A DNA stretch of 64,000 nucleotides from Myotis daubentonii (Eukaryota > Chordata > Mammalia > Chiroptera > Vespertilionidae), in contig NC_081840.1 of NCBI RefSeq assembly GCF_963259705.1, forward strand, positions 152,580,282 to 152,644,281. The letters are read 5' to 3'. A program made the position numbers and the translations under genes. The notes under the pieces are model-generated. The model saw only the letters and a program-made list of their open reading frames with translations. It did not search any database and was not told where the DNA came from. Positions 1 through 11,433 of this stretch are shown in pieces. Position 1 is the first letter of the stretch. The number at the start of each line of letters is the position of its first letter.

Positions 1-526
1 GGCAGCAACAACAAAAACAAGAAAAACGGACAAACGCAATCAGCCAGCCTGGAAAGGAAGCTCATCAGGCTCCCACCAGGATAACAGCTGCAGTGGAAAT
101 GAGCTAGAACCTCAGCAGAGCGGCACGAAACAGCTCCACTTGGAAGGCTGACCTGGAGAACCTGTGATGGGGAGGCCTGGAGAGAGGTGCCTGGAAGATG
201 AAATGAAACCAACTTTCCAAGATGAGACTAAGTGCAAACTATTTAAAAATTTTCTTCTAAGTAGGCCCAGACCAACGGGGAAATCACCCCAGACCACAGC
301 TGCTCTCTGTCCTCTTCTTGGCACTTATTCTTCCTATGAGAGCCCTTCCTCTGTCCCATGGGAGACACACTGGACTCCAGAGGCTGTGGCCATTCATGAG
401 GTACAGCTTTCTCGGCCATTTATTCTTCCTCAAAACCCACCTGTCCTTTGTTTTCTCCCTATTACACAAGCTAACTCTTACATGTTTGTAATATAGTCCA
501 TTTGTTCAATGCTGTATAATTTTTTG

Positions 527-529
<3 letters not shown>
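1..529. other. Unassigned non-coding stretch
   Basis: No recognisable repeat or gene. Short open frames occur on both strands but lack splice context, a domain or typical coding composition. Confidence 0.5.

Positions 530-580
<51 letters not shown>
529..580. repeat. (TA)n microsatellite
   Basis: About 50 bp of uninterrupted TA dinucleotides, a self-complementary array likely to be length-polymorphic. About 300 bp of unassigned AT-rich DNA follows before the first SINE. Confidence 0.95.
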
Positions 581-583
<3 letters not shown>

Positions 584-890
584 TTATTTGATTCCCCTAA
601 TAAACTAAACTTGCATATAACCACGCCCTTCAGCTTTTAACCTCTTCAGCTGGCTATTGGAGGAATTGTCTCTGTGTGTCAATGAATGAGCAATAACGTT
701 GACTAGATAGGACGGTTCAGAAACATAATTGACAAAACTCTGGAGTGGGTCACTAAATATTTGAGGAAAAATAGAAAACAAGTGAAAATCCCACTAGCCC
801 TTTTTTGGGTATTACAGTTCCCAAATCGGACTATATGGAATCTCTGTCATCACAAACAGCCCTTGCTCCCTATGGTAAAAATTCTATCTT

Positions 891-1102
891 TTTTTAAAAA
901 AAGTTTTATTTGATTTTAGAGAGGAAGGGAGAGGGAGAGACAGAAACATCAATGATGAGAGAGAATCAGTGATCAGCTGCCTCCTGCACACCCCACACTG
1001 GGGATCCAGCTAGCAACCCTGCCATGTGCCCTGACTTGGAATCAAACCATGATCTCCTGGTTCATAGGTCGATGCTCAACCACTGAGCCAGGCCCGCTGG
1101 GC
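891..1102 (-). mobile_element. VES SINE (tRNA-derived, bat)
   Basis: Read on the minus strand, the element starts with a tRNA-like head (GGCTCAGTGGTTGAGCATCG). A body containing CTGATCACTGATTCTCTCTC follows, and it ends in an A-rich tail, seen here as T/A-rich sequence at its left edge. The flanks share CTATCTTT, a probable worn target duplication. It belongs to the subfamily whose head reads 'TGAGCATCGACCTATGAACC'. It is non-autonomous and would be mobilised by L1 enzymes. Confidence 0.9.
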
Positions 1103-1239
1103 AAGATCCTATCTTTGGATGGACATTTCCCACTATGCTTGTGGAGAGTGGGATAAGGGTGACACTAGGCTGCTGATTGAGATTTCGTACTGTAGGATGA
1201 GAGGTAGAGTGAAGAAAAATGTGAAATTATTATTTTCAA

Positions 1240-1500
1240 CATTTATTAACTTTATTAAAAATAACTTTTAATTATGGAAAATTTAAACAGGCAGAGGAAG
1301 ACAGAAGAGTTTAGTGAATTCTCACCTGATTATCATCTGGCTTCTAAACTTTTGTCACGTACAGTCTTATTTCACCCGGACTCACACCCCTCTCCACAGT
1401 ATTTTTTTAAGCAAATCCTAGCCCTCTTAAAGATGAGCATGCTGCCATTATCATACCTAATAAAGCCATTAGTAATAACTCTTTATTAAGAATTTATTAC
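1240..1500. repeat. Ancient L1-like fragment (tentative)
   Basis: The segment around AAATTTAAACAGGCAGAGGAAG and the later TTTTTTAAGCAAATCCTAG resemble old mammalian L1M-type non-coding sequence. The match is from memory and diverged, so the family is uncertain. Confidence 0.35.
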
Positions 1501-1699
1501 TTTTGAAGAGTGAGATGCAGAAGGAAACATTTAAATATGTCTACTTTTATTTAAAAGTAGAAACACTAAAAAATTGATTTCCAATCTCAGGAATTAGATT
1601 TTATATAATCATGTGAGTTAGTGTCCATGTGTTTTTGAAAAAATATGAAATTATTAAATTAATGCTTTGTGGTGTCATGGAGCAGGATATGAAGCTTAA

Positions 1700-1925
1700 A
1701 ATTATAAAGCTGTGTTTCTGCTCTTTTACTTTCTGGACAAAATTCCTTGGACAAGTCATTTAATTTCTCCGAGCCTTTGTTTCTTCATTTCTGGGATGGA
1801 AATATTGTATTATTACTACTATTACTTTTGTTATTTTTATTATTATTGTTGCTTCAGATAGTTTTTGTGAGAATAGAAAAGGACTTTGCAAACTACCCAA
1901 ATAGTATTCAAATATTATAGTAAGA
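1700..1925 (+). repeat. MIR SINE fragment
   Basis: Contains the MIR core order: a 'GGACAAGTCATTTAATTTCT' motif, then 'GAGCCTTTGTTTCTTCATTT', then an ATT-rich stretch replacing the usual GGGATAATAATA. Strongly diverged. Confidence 0.65.
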
Positions 1926-1944
1926 GTAGTAATAAGATTAAAAA

Positions 1945-2050
1945 TAGCCAGTCTTGATTACAATGTACAAGTTACTATTCTAGGGCCATCACATGTGTTG
2001 ATTCATTTAATCTTTACAATAACTTTATTGTTTTTATTTATTATTATTAT
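1945..2050 (-). repeat. MIR SINE fragment and (ATT)n
   Basis: Reads as the reverse of the MIR 3' part (TTCATTTAATCTTTACAATAA). It is followed by an ATT run that abuts the Helitron. Confidence 0.55.
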
Positions 2051-2053
2051 TAA

Positions 2054-2527
2054 CTAGAGGCCCTCAGCCTGGCCTGAAGGGATCAGTAGACCTCCGTGCC
2101 TCTGCAGCCCAGCCTTACCTGCCAGCTTATCGGGCTCCAGCCTGCTGTCCGTGTTGATCCTGCACAGCACAAAGTAGTGCTTGAAGCCGCAAGTGGCCAG
2201 GGAAGAGCCTGAGCCGGGCTGGGCACCGGCACCATGCTGCTCCCGCTCACCCCGGCCCCGGCCCCGCTGCACCTGCCTCAGCTGCTGCTTGGGCGCCCAG
2301 GGGGAGTGTCCATGGGAGAGGCTTGCGCTGCCTCAGCTGTGCTTGCCAGCAGGTAGCCCAGCTTCTGGCGCCCCTCTGTCAGCTGAGCGACACTCCCGCT
2401 GTGGGAGCGCACTGACCACCAGAGGGCAGCTGCTGCACTGAGTGTCTGTCCCTTGGTGGTCAGTACGCATCATAGCTACCAGCTGGTTGTCTGGTCATCC
2501 AGTCGCTTAGACTTTTATATATATAGA
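2054..2527 (-). mobile_element. HeliBat-type non-autonomous Helitron carrying a gene fragment
   Basis: On the minus strand the element starts TCTATATATATAAAAGTCTAAG-like and ends in CTAG. It sits between a host A and T, as Helitrons require. A 7-bp stem (CCTTCAG/CTGAGGG, one G-T pair) lies just before the CTAG end and fits the terminal hairpin of the family. There is no Rep/helicase frame, so it is non-autonomous. The interior shares 'GACCACCA' and 'GGGAGCGCAC'-type sequence with the element at 11163-11433. Near its 3' end it carries a GC-rich passenger segment, described separately. Confidence 0.85.
2119..2272 (-). pseudogene. Captured exon 1 fragment resembling DENND5B, inside a Helitron
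   Basis: Translated on the minus strand, residues read GSGSSLATCGFKHYFVLC, then RINTDSRLEPDKLAG. This closely matches the start of DENND5B as I recall it (a [33 protein letters not shown]-like stretch), a DENN-domain Rab exchange factor. The match stops at a good splice donor (GCAG|GTAAGG, donor G at 2118), as expected at the end of exon 1. The initiator position reads GTG (2248-2250) instead of ATG. The following frame is shifted relative to the HYFVLC frame, so it cannot make the native N-terminus. A GC-rich 5'UTR-like stretch lies beyond 2250. Identity rests on memory, not a search. A related DENND5 paralogue is the main alternative. Confidence 0.6.
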
Positions 2528-3516
2528 TTACCACTCTACAAAAAAGCAAACGGAGGCAGAGCTATGCATAACGCATGCCAGGTGTCACGGCAGTGAGTGG
2601 GCACTGGGGTGAGCACTCAGGCCGCCTGGTCTGGGGCCTGTCAGGGTCTGTGCTGCAGGGGACAGTGCTGGGCATGGACTCAGAGACATGGGTTCATTGT
2701 CCTGCTGCCAGTTAGCAGCTGTGCCATTCAGGGGCAGTCACTGGAACTCTGTGAGACAGAGTTAGTACATTTGTTAAATAAATAAAGTAGTAATTTCCAT
2801 CTATCCTCTCGTGTTCTTATGAGGGTTAAATGTTCATGTATGTGAGCTCACTTATTATAGTGTTTGGTTCATGGTAGATTTGGTAAGTGTTGCTTCCTCA
2901 TGTATTTAGGCAATCTTTTTTCCCCATTCCCTAGTACTCCTTTCAAAGTACTTGACTTATACCAAGGGAAGGTTGGTTATCACAGAAGGTTTCCACCTAT
3001 GTAATTGTCAAATCTCCTATTTCATTCTTCTCTTTAATTTAATTACAGCACTTGGTTTCTTGAAACTTATGGTTTCATTAAGGAAATATTTGAAAATTGA
3101 TTGTTTAATCACTTAAATGTAAAACATGAATGGGACTTCTTAATTAAAGGTAGTGGTAATTTAATTGTAATTTAAATGGCAGGTTTGCCCAGAGCATCTT
3201 AATGGTGAGATCACATTAGGCATCTTTGGGTGAACAGATCAGTAGGATGGAATCAGAGCACTGCATGGACCACATTAGAACCAGTGAGGGAAAACCATAG
3301 TGTTAGAATTGGGAGAGCAGGATACTTGTTCTACCCCTACAAATATTTGCGATTACTTTGAAAAACTCTTGGGCTTCGGTTTTCTATAAAATGAGATTTT
3401 TATGCCTCTTTGCAGAAGGTGTTTGCAGAAGGGATCAAATGATTTCCTCCAGTGGCCCATGCCAGTCAACAACCACCCGGCCCTCAGGCTGGAGAAGGAG
3501 CCATCCTGCAGTGATG
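2528..3516. other. Unassigned stretch with a MIR remnant
   Basis: Positions 2745-2910 resemble the 3' half of MIR on the + strand (TGAGGGTTAAATG, then GTGTTTGGTTCATGGTAG). The rest is AT-rich and unassigned. Confidence 0.45.
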
Positions 3517-3850
3517 TGCTATGGATTGAACGTGTGTCTCCCAAATTCATATGCTGACACCTAACCCTCAGCGTGATGGTGTGAAGAGGTGGGGCCTCTG
3601 GGAGGTGATGAGGTCATGAGGGTGGAGTTCCCATGATGGGATTAGTGTCCTTATTAAAATACACGTTTCTCTTTGCTCTCCACCATGTGAGGACACAGCA
3701 AGACAACACCATCTGTGAACCAGGAAGTGGGGTCCTCACCAGACACCGAATTTGACTGTGTCTTCGTCTTGGGCTTCCTGCCTCCAGACTGTGGGAAGTA
3801 AATGGTGTTCTGTTAGAGCAGCCCATGGACTCATTGTGGCTCTGACAGTG
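3517..3850 (+). repeat. ERVL-MaLR solo LTR (MST/MLT1-like)
   Basis: Starts TGCTATGGATTGAA. It contains AGGTGGGGCCTCTGGGAGGT, GGTCATGAGGGTGGAG and CCATGTGAGGACACAGCAAG, and ends with a 'CTTCCTGCCTCCAGACTGTG' block. That is the usual order of a MaLR LTR in sense orientation. No internal region is attached. Confidence 0.7.
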
Positions 3851-4061
3851 AGAATAAAATAGGGTGAGGATGCAGAGCTCCAGTATACAGCTTTTGCATT
3901 TTTGAATAAAGAAAAATCATATGTAATTTTGGTTTAAAGAAAGGAAGAGTTAAAAACATGCAGGCTAAAATTGATGTTGTTCAGGTGTCAAAAGTGAGAG
4001 GTAATCATATGCTTTGTGGTGTTCAATACACAAACTATAGATGTTTAAAACAATTAAGAAA

Positions 4062-4724
4062 AATAATATAAATGGAGCCACGTTAGAATGGAGCTGGAGC
4101 TGCCCTGCATGTTTTATACCTCAGCACTTCAGAATGTTAAACCAGGGCAAAATAACCTCTGAACTGGGCCTAAGCACATTGTTAAACAAAGAACTGTTTG
4201 CAAAGATAACAAGAAAGTAGATATTAGGACTACTGGACTGATGACCACTGGACTGAAAAGTAAAAACATTGTTTAGAATGAGTGTCACTATGTTATGGTA
4301 TCTGCACCAATGGCAATGTCTTCTTTCTAATATATTTTATTGATTTTTTACAGAGAGGAAGGGAGAGGGATAGAGAGTTAGAAACATCGATGAGAGAGAA
4401 ACGTTGACCAGCTGCCTCCTGCACACTTCCTACTGGGTATGTTCCCGCAACCAAGGTACATGCCCTTGACCAGAATCGAACCTGGGACCCCTCAGTCTGC
4501 AGGCCGACGCTCTATCCACTGAGCCAAACCGGTTAGGGCAATGTCTTCTTTCTATGGATGCAATTGCTCCCCTTCCCTTTCTAATAAATACCCATTGCCT
4601 TTGTCTCCTAATCGGAACACTATCTGGGCTCCTGACTTAGTGCTTCCTAAATAGCTATCCTTGTTGCTCTCAAATAAATGCTGTTGTCTCTCTTTGAAAG
4701 ACCTTTTGTTTTTAGGTAAATGTG
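4062..4724 (+). mobile_element. ERV-like solo LTR, copy 1, interrupted by a VES SINE
   Basis: Collinear over its length with the copy at 20271-20722. Shared blocks are TGGAGC-GGAGCTGCC, AGAACTGTTTG-CAAGATAA, 'CTAATCGGAACA' and a 3' part with CTCAAATAAATGCT-GTTG, which contains an AATAAA signal. The layout and A/T-rich 3' signal suggest a retroviral LTR, possibly gammaretrovirus-like. No coding region adjoins either copy, so both would be solo LTRs. Ends are approximate because no clean target duplication was found. Confidence 0.55.
4330..4537 (-). mobile_element. VES SINE with 17-bp target duplication, inside an LTR
   Basis: Young VES subfamily. The minus strand starts GCCCTAACCGGTTTGGCTCA and continues with GTGGATAGAGCGTCGGCCTG. 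The 17-bp duplication GCAATGTCTTCTTTCTA is present at 4313-4329 and 4538-4554 without mismatch, so the insertion is recent and its ends are exact. Confidence 0.95.
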
Positions 4725-4770
4725 TGAGCCCTGTTGGGGAACATGCGTGACAATGGCCCTGATGAGGTGC

Positions 4771-4787
4771 GGGGGGGGGGGGGGGGG
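4771..4787 (+). repeat. (G)17 homopolymer
   Basis: Uninterrupted run of 17 G. The exact length is unreliable in most sequencing data. Confidence 0.9.
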
Positions 4788-7760
4788 AAAGACCAGCTTT
4801 GGGTTGGCATGCTCGCTCTGCCTCCGTGAAACAAACTTCCCATTGGCAGCAGGCTGGGTTGGCCCCGCCCCAGACCAGGAGAGTGTTGAGCTCATTTTGT
4901 CTGCTGCTCAGAGTCTTTCGCTAGAAGATCCCAGTGGCTGGTGGCCCCCAGATGTGCTCAAGCCACGGTGACCGGCTGTGTCTTAACTCTGAGAACACCT
5001 GTCCGACACAGTGGGACCTCGCCTCAAACTAGCCCAACCTCAAAGATTACTGAAAACTAGGAGGCTTATGGTTTTAACTCTCATTTCATATTTGAAAGAT
5101 ACACTAGGGTTTGTGGGAATCTAGAGACCCCATTATAAAGCCCAGTTGATGACAAAAGAAATAATTTTCTTGTAGGAAAATGGCCCAATGATAGCAATGA
5201 AGAACGAAACCATTCAGTTTACCGTATGGATTTTCATTTCGTTTTCCTGTTTTGAGAATCCAGAGTCTAGCCTCAGAGCTCTGACTAAGATGAACACAGT
5301 AGAATATTATTTGTCAGATGATGCAGAATGTCCTGAGACACAGGGCGGGCTGTGTGTAGTCTTGTTAGGCTTCCTGTCCGGGTGAACTTCATGTGCCACC
5401 GGGCCCAGCATGAGCAGTTATTAGCCTCATGGGGAAGCTACATGCTTCACTTAAGAACAAAAGAACAGCATAAGGAAAAACAGTAAAAACAACCAGGAAA
5501 TGAATGGTGGTGCCTCCCCTCTCACCCTCCAAACATATGAATAAGTTGCCTTTCACAAAAGCTGGAAACTTGCTTAATTCCCATTGCAAGGCCAAAGGAG
5601 GAATGGGGAAATACTCATAAAAATAACATTTACAGGATTTTATTAAGAGGAAGATGAGGTCATAATCCACAGACACATTCTGGGGGGCCATGCAGTGTTC
5701 TGTCAGCTCCCCAGTTTCTGACCACCAGGAGCCCCTGCTCAGCTTCCCAGCAGCCCAGCATGGCCTGGCTGTCCCCTCCTTACTCATGCCCCACCTTCCC
5801 CAAGCCTGTCCATGACACGACACCCACAACACATAACATGCAGTCACTCAGCCTAATCTTCTCACCGCACTCATGGGAGACAAGCGCCTGAGGGAAGGCT
5901 TTGCGTCTGCATTGGGCATGTGTATCCCTTATGTGGGAGTCAAGAATGGGGCATTTTGGCTCTTGACAGCTGCCTCTGTCTTTGCTCTCAACATCAATCT
6001 GGATAAGACACAGCCTCTCTCACCTGAAGTGACCCCCTTTGCTTTATTTCCAATAACGGTCATGTTCCCATACTTGCCTACCACTCTGCCCTCACTTGTC
6101 ATTTCCTTTTGGCCAGTATCCCTTCATTCTTATTTCTCATACTTGGATCCTGGGCCCCACACTTTATCAACAATATTACCCAACTCCCCCGCTTCACTGT
6201 GTTTAAGCATGCTCAGTTTATCCCAAAGTAGAATATTTTAAAATTTCCATTCCATTGATCCTCTCCCAAACTTCTCCTGTGACCTCTGTCTTCTCATTTA
6301 TCACCCTCCGTGACCCTCGACAGGAGCAGCTCGAACTGCTCTATGAAGGAATCTTAGGGCAGAAATCAGATTCTTAGCCAAAGAGAATTCTCAGTGGAGA
6401 GGCCTAACAGGGTACACGTAAAATGAGGTCTTTGTTAGCAGAAATTGAAGGTATTGTATAGGAAGAGGGGACTTAGTGACTTAGCCCTGGGTGCTTTGTG
6501 CAAAATAGTCCCCACAAGATTGAAATGTAGCCGGTATCTCCAGGTCTAATTTCATTTCTATTAGGCACTCAGAGGCTAAATTAAGAACTTTACGGATACC
6601 TAATTTAGATAAACCCTTAACTATTAACCTCCAATAATGTCATCATTTCACTGAGCAGTAGAGAAACCATGTGGGTGAGTTCAATTAGCCAAGGGCGTGG
6701 ACATGGAGGCCTCTGCATTCTAATTGCGTCTCACTGACCTTGATGGACGACTTTAGCCGGGAGGAAGGCTCACGACTGTGATGACCATTCTGGAAGTGGA
6801 TGGGGCTTGCCTTTCTCTAAAGAGCTTTCAGGAGAACGTCTGTGCTGAGGGCACAGGTGAGGAGGGCAAGGAAAATAAAAAAGCCGGTCTCTTCATTGTG
6901 AGGAAGGAATTCTTTATGCAAAGCCTGGACTCTCAGTTATAAGCCCATTTCTTTTTTTGCCCTTGAATATTGCTGATGAGCCAATACCTTTGATGTGGCC
7001 CCCAGGGCTCAGCCCACTGGGGACCCTGGGAGACAGCACGGAACTTGCCTCAGTTGTTCCGCCTGAAAGAACAGGCCGTGGTGATCCTCGGCCAGCCCAT
7101 CACTGGTCAGTGGCTGCTGCGGGGTGGGGTAGGGGGGTGTTACCCCCTGGAGCCTCTAACTGCTCCATCTGAAATGGCCAGATGAAGTTCACACAGAGTT
7201 AGACGTTCTTACAGAAGAGGCTACTGATCATGCCTGCTGTGTGTTCTCATGGACTATTCTAGAAAATATAAAAACCAACTAAACAAAAGGACTTGTGTTC
7301 AAATAAAATTTGGAAAATGACCATGTTCTCACCTCTTGGAGAATCTCAACATTTTTCTATTTTATTTTATTAAAGGCTCTGAGAAGTCCTGTAGTGAAGA
7401 GAAAGAAACTTAACCTGGTTAACTTTACTTAACTAGTATTTTCTGAAAAGAGTTCACGATAGAACACTTCTTACTTTTTTTCAGGGACCACCTAGCAATT
7501 ACGTACAATGCTTCATGAAATGTTAGTCTGTGATATAGGTAGAAGCAAGCCTACCCTTTTTGTGTGAAAGATGCGGGGTTCATGTCAACGGGACGTATTA
7601 GGAACGTCTGTCCTCCAGGAAAGGAGAAAGCACAGCGTGGCCTTTGCTCAGCGGGGAGCACTGCCTGTCACACTGTGTCCTGACCGTTAGCGCTCACAGG
7701 CCACATGGGGTTTGCCGTCTGAGTGGACACCTGGGTCCTCACACAGGCTGGAGCCACGAT
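4788..7760. other. Unassigned, repeat-poor stretch
   Basis: No family recognised. A 152-codon frame on the minus strand (5389-5847) and a 122-codon frame on the plus strand (5873-6241) show no domain. A candidate exon (5176-5223) is discussed under the exon chain. Confidence 0.4.
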
Positions 7761-7763
7761 TGT

Positions 7764-7858
7764 GCCAGGAGGGGGCATGCTGAGGAGGAGGGGGCATGCT
7801 TGCATGAGGAGGGGACCCCTCCACAGGAGGCGGGGACATGCTGAGGAGGAGGGGAGCT
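7764..7858 (+). repeat. G-rich minisatellite
   Basis: Imperfect tandem copies of a unit near GGGGGCATGCTGAGGAGGAG, with degenerate copies in between. Confidence 0.8.
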
Positions 7859-8509
7859 GCAGACACGGAAGAGCCCAGTGGGACCTGCAATCATTATAGG
7901 GAGACAGGGTGCACAATCAGCGCTGCTTTCTCTTTCCAAGGGGAGAAGGGCGGGAAATTTGGGCATTTTGCTCACAGGTTTATGGAGAGAAAGGATTCTG
8001 GATTTTTTATTTTTCAGCAAGGGGTCACAGACGATCTCAGCTGTTTGTCATGGAACAGATGCATGAAAAACAGGATGAAATAATAAACCTGGACTCACAG
8101 ACAGCGTGAGAGTGAGGCCCAGGCTTCCCTGCTGAGGGCTGTCCCCCGATTGTTAGAGGCAGGTGCGTGGCCTGTCAGCAGACGAGCCTTCTTCAAAGTC
8201 AGAGTCTCTGCCTCTGTCAGACGACAAAGTTTGCTTTAATCTGTGACGATAACTTTCCATCGGCAGAAACCTGGTGGCTCGATGACTTAGCAAATCTGGG
8301 CAGATAATAGATGTGAAAGCACTGGTCCATTGTCACACATCCAATAAATCCAAGTCCATGTCCACAGAGATTACATCCGTGTCCCAGGTTTGAACAGGTG
8401 AGGGGACATAGTCTATCTTTCTCTCTCTCCAGGACTTCCTAGTTCTGTTTTCAGCCTAAAGAATTTCTAGGAAATGCAAGTTGATGACAGCAATTCTTAG
8501 AAGTAAACC

Positions 8510-8645
8510 TGCTTCTGGATCACCTGGAGGGCTTGTGTGCCCTATCAGTGTCTGATGCAATAGGTCTGGGGTGACCCCAGAATCTGCATTGCTGCCAGTC
8601 AGGTGATGCTGGCACCAAGGTCAGGACCGCACTCTGAGAACCACT
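8510..8645 (-). repeat. MER5A-like hAT MITE
   Basis: Minus-strand match to MER5A: GGATCACCTGGAGGGCTTGT, then AGGTCTGGGGTGACCCCAGA, ending CTGAGAACCACTGG, which is the terminal inverted repeat. Old and diverged. Confidence 0.75.
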
Positions 8646-8799
8646 GGTCCTGTACTATGGTGGCTGCTACCTCAGAGGAGCAACATCAGTAGGATGGGGA
8701 ACCAGGAAGCTCCAGCCCGTCTCCCCCAGAAACACCAAGTAAACAACTGTGCACTAACCACACCAAGCCAACCCCCAACCCAGAAAAGCCACATTTGCA

Positions 8800-9665
8800 G
8801 CTGTAGGTGTAAAATGATCAACAAAATGGGCAAAAGACTTGAATAGACATTTCTCCAAAGAAGATATATAAATGGTCATTAACCACATGGAAAGATGCTC
8901 AATATCACTAATCACTAGGAAAATGGGGATCAAAACGACAAATGAGACACCACCTCCCACCCATTAGGATAGAGACCATTACAAAAAGAAAGGAAGAAGA
9001 GCTGGCGAGGATGTGGAGGAGTTGGAACTCTTGTGCACTGTTGCTGGGGATGTAAATTGGTCCAGCTGCTGTGGAAAACAGTGTGCAGGTTCCTCAAAAA
9101 ATGAAACAGAATTACCATCCAGTTTGGCAATTTCATTTCTACTTATACACTCAATAGAACTGAAAGCAAGGATTCTAATAAAAGATATTTGCACACCCAC
9201 GTTCACAGCAGCATTAATTGCAATAGCCTAAAGTTGAAAGCAACCCTAATGTCCATCAATGGATGAATGGATAAACAAAATGTGGTCTATATACAATGAA
9301 ATCAGCCTTAAAGAGAAGGGATTTCTAACACATGCCACAATATGGATGAACTTTGAGGACATTATGCTAAATGAAGTCAGCAGACACAAAAGGGAAAAAT
9401 ACTGCAGGATTCCACTTCTGGGAGGTACTTAGACTAGTCAAAACCACAGAGGCAGAAAGAATGATGGGTGCCATGTGCTGAGGAGTGGGGAGGTAATGTT
9501 TAATGGGGACAGAGTTTCAGTTTGGGAAGATGAAAGGAGTCCTGTGGATGGATGTGGTGATGGTTGTACAACAATGAATGTACTTAATGCCACTAAACTC
9601 TACCCTTAAGAATGGGTAAGGTGGTAAATTCTCTGCTATGTGTATTTCACCACAATTAAAAAATA
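8800..9665 (+). mobile_element. L1 3' end (L1MA/MB age)
   Basis: Sense-strand end of ORF2 and the 3'UTR. It has the ATGGGCAAAAGACTTGAATA region, GGATGTGGAGGAGTTGGAAC, ATGGATGAATGGATAAACAA, then the 3'UTR GATGGTTGTACAACAATGAATG and an A-rich end. The 5' end is truncated and frames are broken by stops. Confidence 0.88.
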
Positions 9666-10418
9666 TGAAAACAAGAGAGAAGATCCTAGTAAAGCCAAGC
9701 TTTAAGAGGGATTCCTTCTTGTCTCCTAATATTTGCAGGAATTCAGACTGTGCCATGTGGCTGTTTGAATGTCGACCAGCTACAGAGGAAATTCTAAATG
9801 AGGTTAATCACATGGTAGAATTTGCTTACAAAACCCAGTACTGGAGTGAGATTCCTCAAAGTCTTCTTTTTCTGCCATGGAAGGAGCGGATGCATTGCTA
9901 CTGAGCGGCGTGATATGCACCGCTACGATTTATTTATAAGCAAACGGTAAGTCCTGCTCACATGCACGAGGAGTCTACAGATGTTTGCAGCCGGGACTGC
10001 AGGTGAGAAGAAGACAAGTTGTTAGGGAGCAGATGCTCCCTGTTCTTGCGCCAGATGCAAATCAAGCACCACCTGGAAGAAGTTTAATCATTTGATATGT
10101 ATTTAAAAATACTCACTCTCTGAATTTAAAATGTTAATTTATAATGACTATGATGAGAAAAATAATCAGGAAACATAGATTTTTCTAACATAGGGTGCCA
10201 GGTAATTCAGACTATGATACTATCGAATTACTTGTGGATCTGTGGATGAAGCAGCTAGATGTAAGTAAACAAAAATGAAAAAATAACCTTAACAAAAAGG
10301 AAACAGAAGCAATGATTGAATAATAAAACATACATAAAAGTAATTTGACAATTTTTTAATGGACAGGTAAACTCTGGTCAGAACTAACACTATATTTGGG
10401 TATTGCCTTCTTATTCTT

Positions 10419-10626
10419 TTTTTAAAAATATGCTTTTATTGTTTTTTTTTAAGAGAAAGAGGAAGGTAGAGGGATAGAAACATTGATAAGAGAAACATTA
10501 GCAATTGGCTGCTTCCTGAACACCCCCTTCTGGGGATTGAGCCTGCCTGATCCCTGACAGGAATTAAACCAGTGACCTCTTGGTTCATGGGTCAATGCTT
10601 GACCACTGAACCACACCAGACAGGCA
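10419..10626 (-). mobile_element. VES SINE with 14-bp target duplication
   Basis: Minus-strand VES of the 'TTGACCCATGAACCAAGAGG' subfamily, diverged. The duplication GCCTTCTTATTCTT lies at 10405-10418 and 10627-10640. Confidence 0.92.
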
Positions 10627-10773
10627 GCCTTCTTATTCTTGAAAAAAGGTTTAATGTATTGAAGTCATTTTCTATAGCATCAGAAAAGCTTTCTTAGATT
10701 AACATTTTTTAAAATTAATATTCTTACTGTTAATTTTTAGGCCATTGGGTCACTTATGATCATCAATTTTTGA

Positions 10774-11162
10774 ATTTCTTACTGGAAACAAACCTAACTC
10801 ATCCGACTCCAGATGTATCTTCTTGGTAGCAAATTTTCTAATAGAAAGCAATAGTCACATATAGAAACTAACCCCTTTCTCAACCATCACTACACGGACA
10901 TGTACATAAATGAAAATGAAATCACACATCCCCTTAAGATAAAAAATTTTTTTCTTTGCATGTGTCACTTAAAGGATTGTGCCAGTTCATAAGCTGATCA
11001 ACTCATTCATAAATGAATGGTGGCAGCTTCATTCATAATAAGACCTGCAGAAAAAATAGTTTGGTTATAATTATTTGTATACCAAATTCACAACTGAGTT
11101 GAATTAATATGGGGGTGGCAAAAGTAGGTTTACAATTGTAATGCAAATAAATAGTACAACAA
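10774..11162. other. Unassigned AT-rich stretch
   Basis: No family recognised. It would be 3'UTR if the exon chain ending at 10773 were real. An AATAAA occurs near 11146. Confidence 0.4.
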
Positions 11163-11433
11163 TCCTATATAATAAAAACCCAGCAACCAAATGGTGGAAT
11201 GACCAGAACGACCGCTCGACCAGTGGCTATGATGTACACTGACCACCAGGTGGCAGGCACTCAATGCAGGAGCTGCCCCCTGGTGGTCAGTGTGCTCCCA
11301 CAGCGGGAGCAGCCACTCAGAGGGCAGGTCTACAGCTGCTTGGCTGACCAGGATGAGTGGCATTCCCACAGCAGGACAATTCCCACAGGCTACGCCCCCA
11401 CCATTGCACGAATCCCGTGTACTGGGCCTTTAG
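11163..11433 (+). mobile_element. HeliBat-type non-autonomous Helitron
   Basis: Starts TCCTATATAATAAAAACCCA right after a host A and ends in TTTAG right before a host T (CTAG with one substitution). A short stem GCACG...CGTGT lies 14 bases from the end, followed by ACTGGGCC as in other HeliBats. Internally it has two copies of CCCCTGGTGGTCAGTGTGCT-like sequence in opposite orientation (GACCACCAGGTGG and CCTGGTGGTC). No helicase frame. The small open frames here are not genes. Confidence 0.9.

Larger units (their letters stand above)
5176..10773 (+). other. Speculative exon chain of an unidentified gene or pseudogene
   Basis: Five candidate exons join in one frame: 5176-5223, 8018-8105, 9739-9946, 10194-10260 and 10741-10773. 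Acceptors at 8018, 9739 and 10741 follow pyrimidine-rich tracts. Donors at 9947 and 10261 are GTAAGT. Each joint keeps phase: the first joint completes CCA, the second GCG and the third CGG. The fourth is between codons, and the last exon ends in TGA (10771-10773). The third exon is open for 54 codons, then meets TGA at 9902, with the frame resuming one base later (RRDMHRYDLFISK), so it is broken by one extra base or is spurious. I do not recognise the protein. Pseudo-exons are common in mammalian DNA and I chose among several splice sites, so this may be chance. Confidence 0.2.

Noticed and set aside
5389..5847. 152-codon open frame on the - strand
   Set aside because: No domain or neighbouring exon, and chance frames of this size are expected in 64 kb.
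7485..7538. Candidate exon after a strong acceptor (ACTTTTTTTCAG)
   Set aside because: Stops occur in all three frames before any usable donor.
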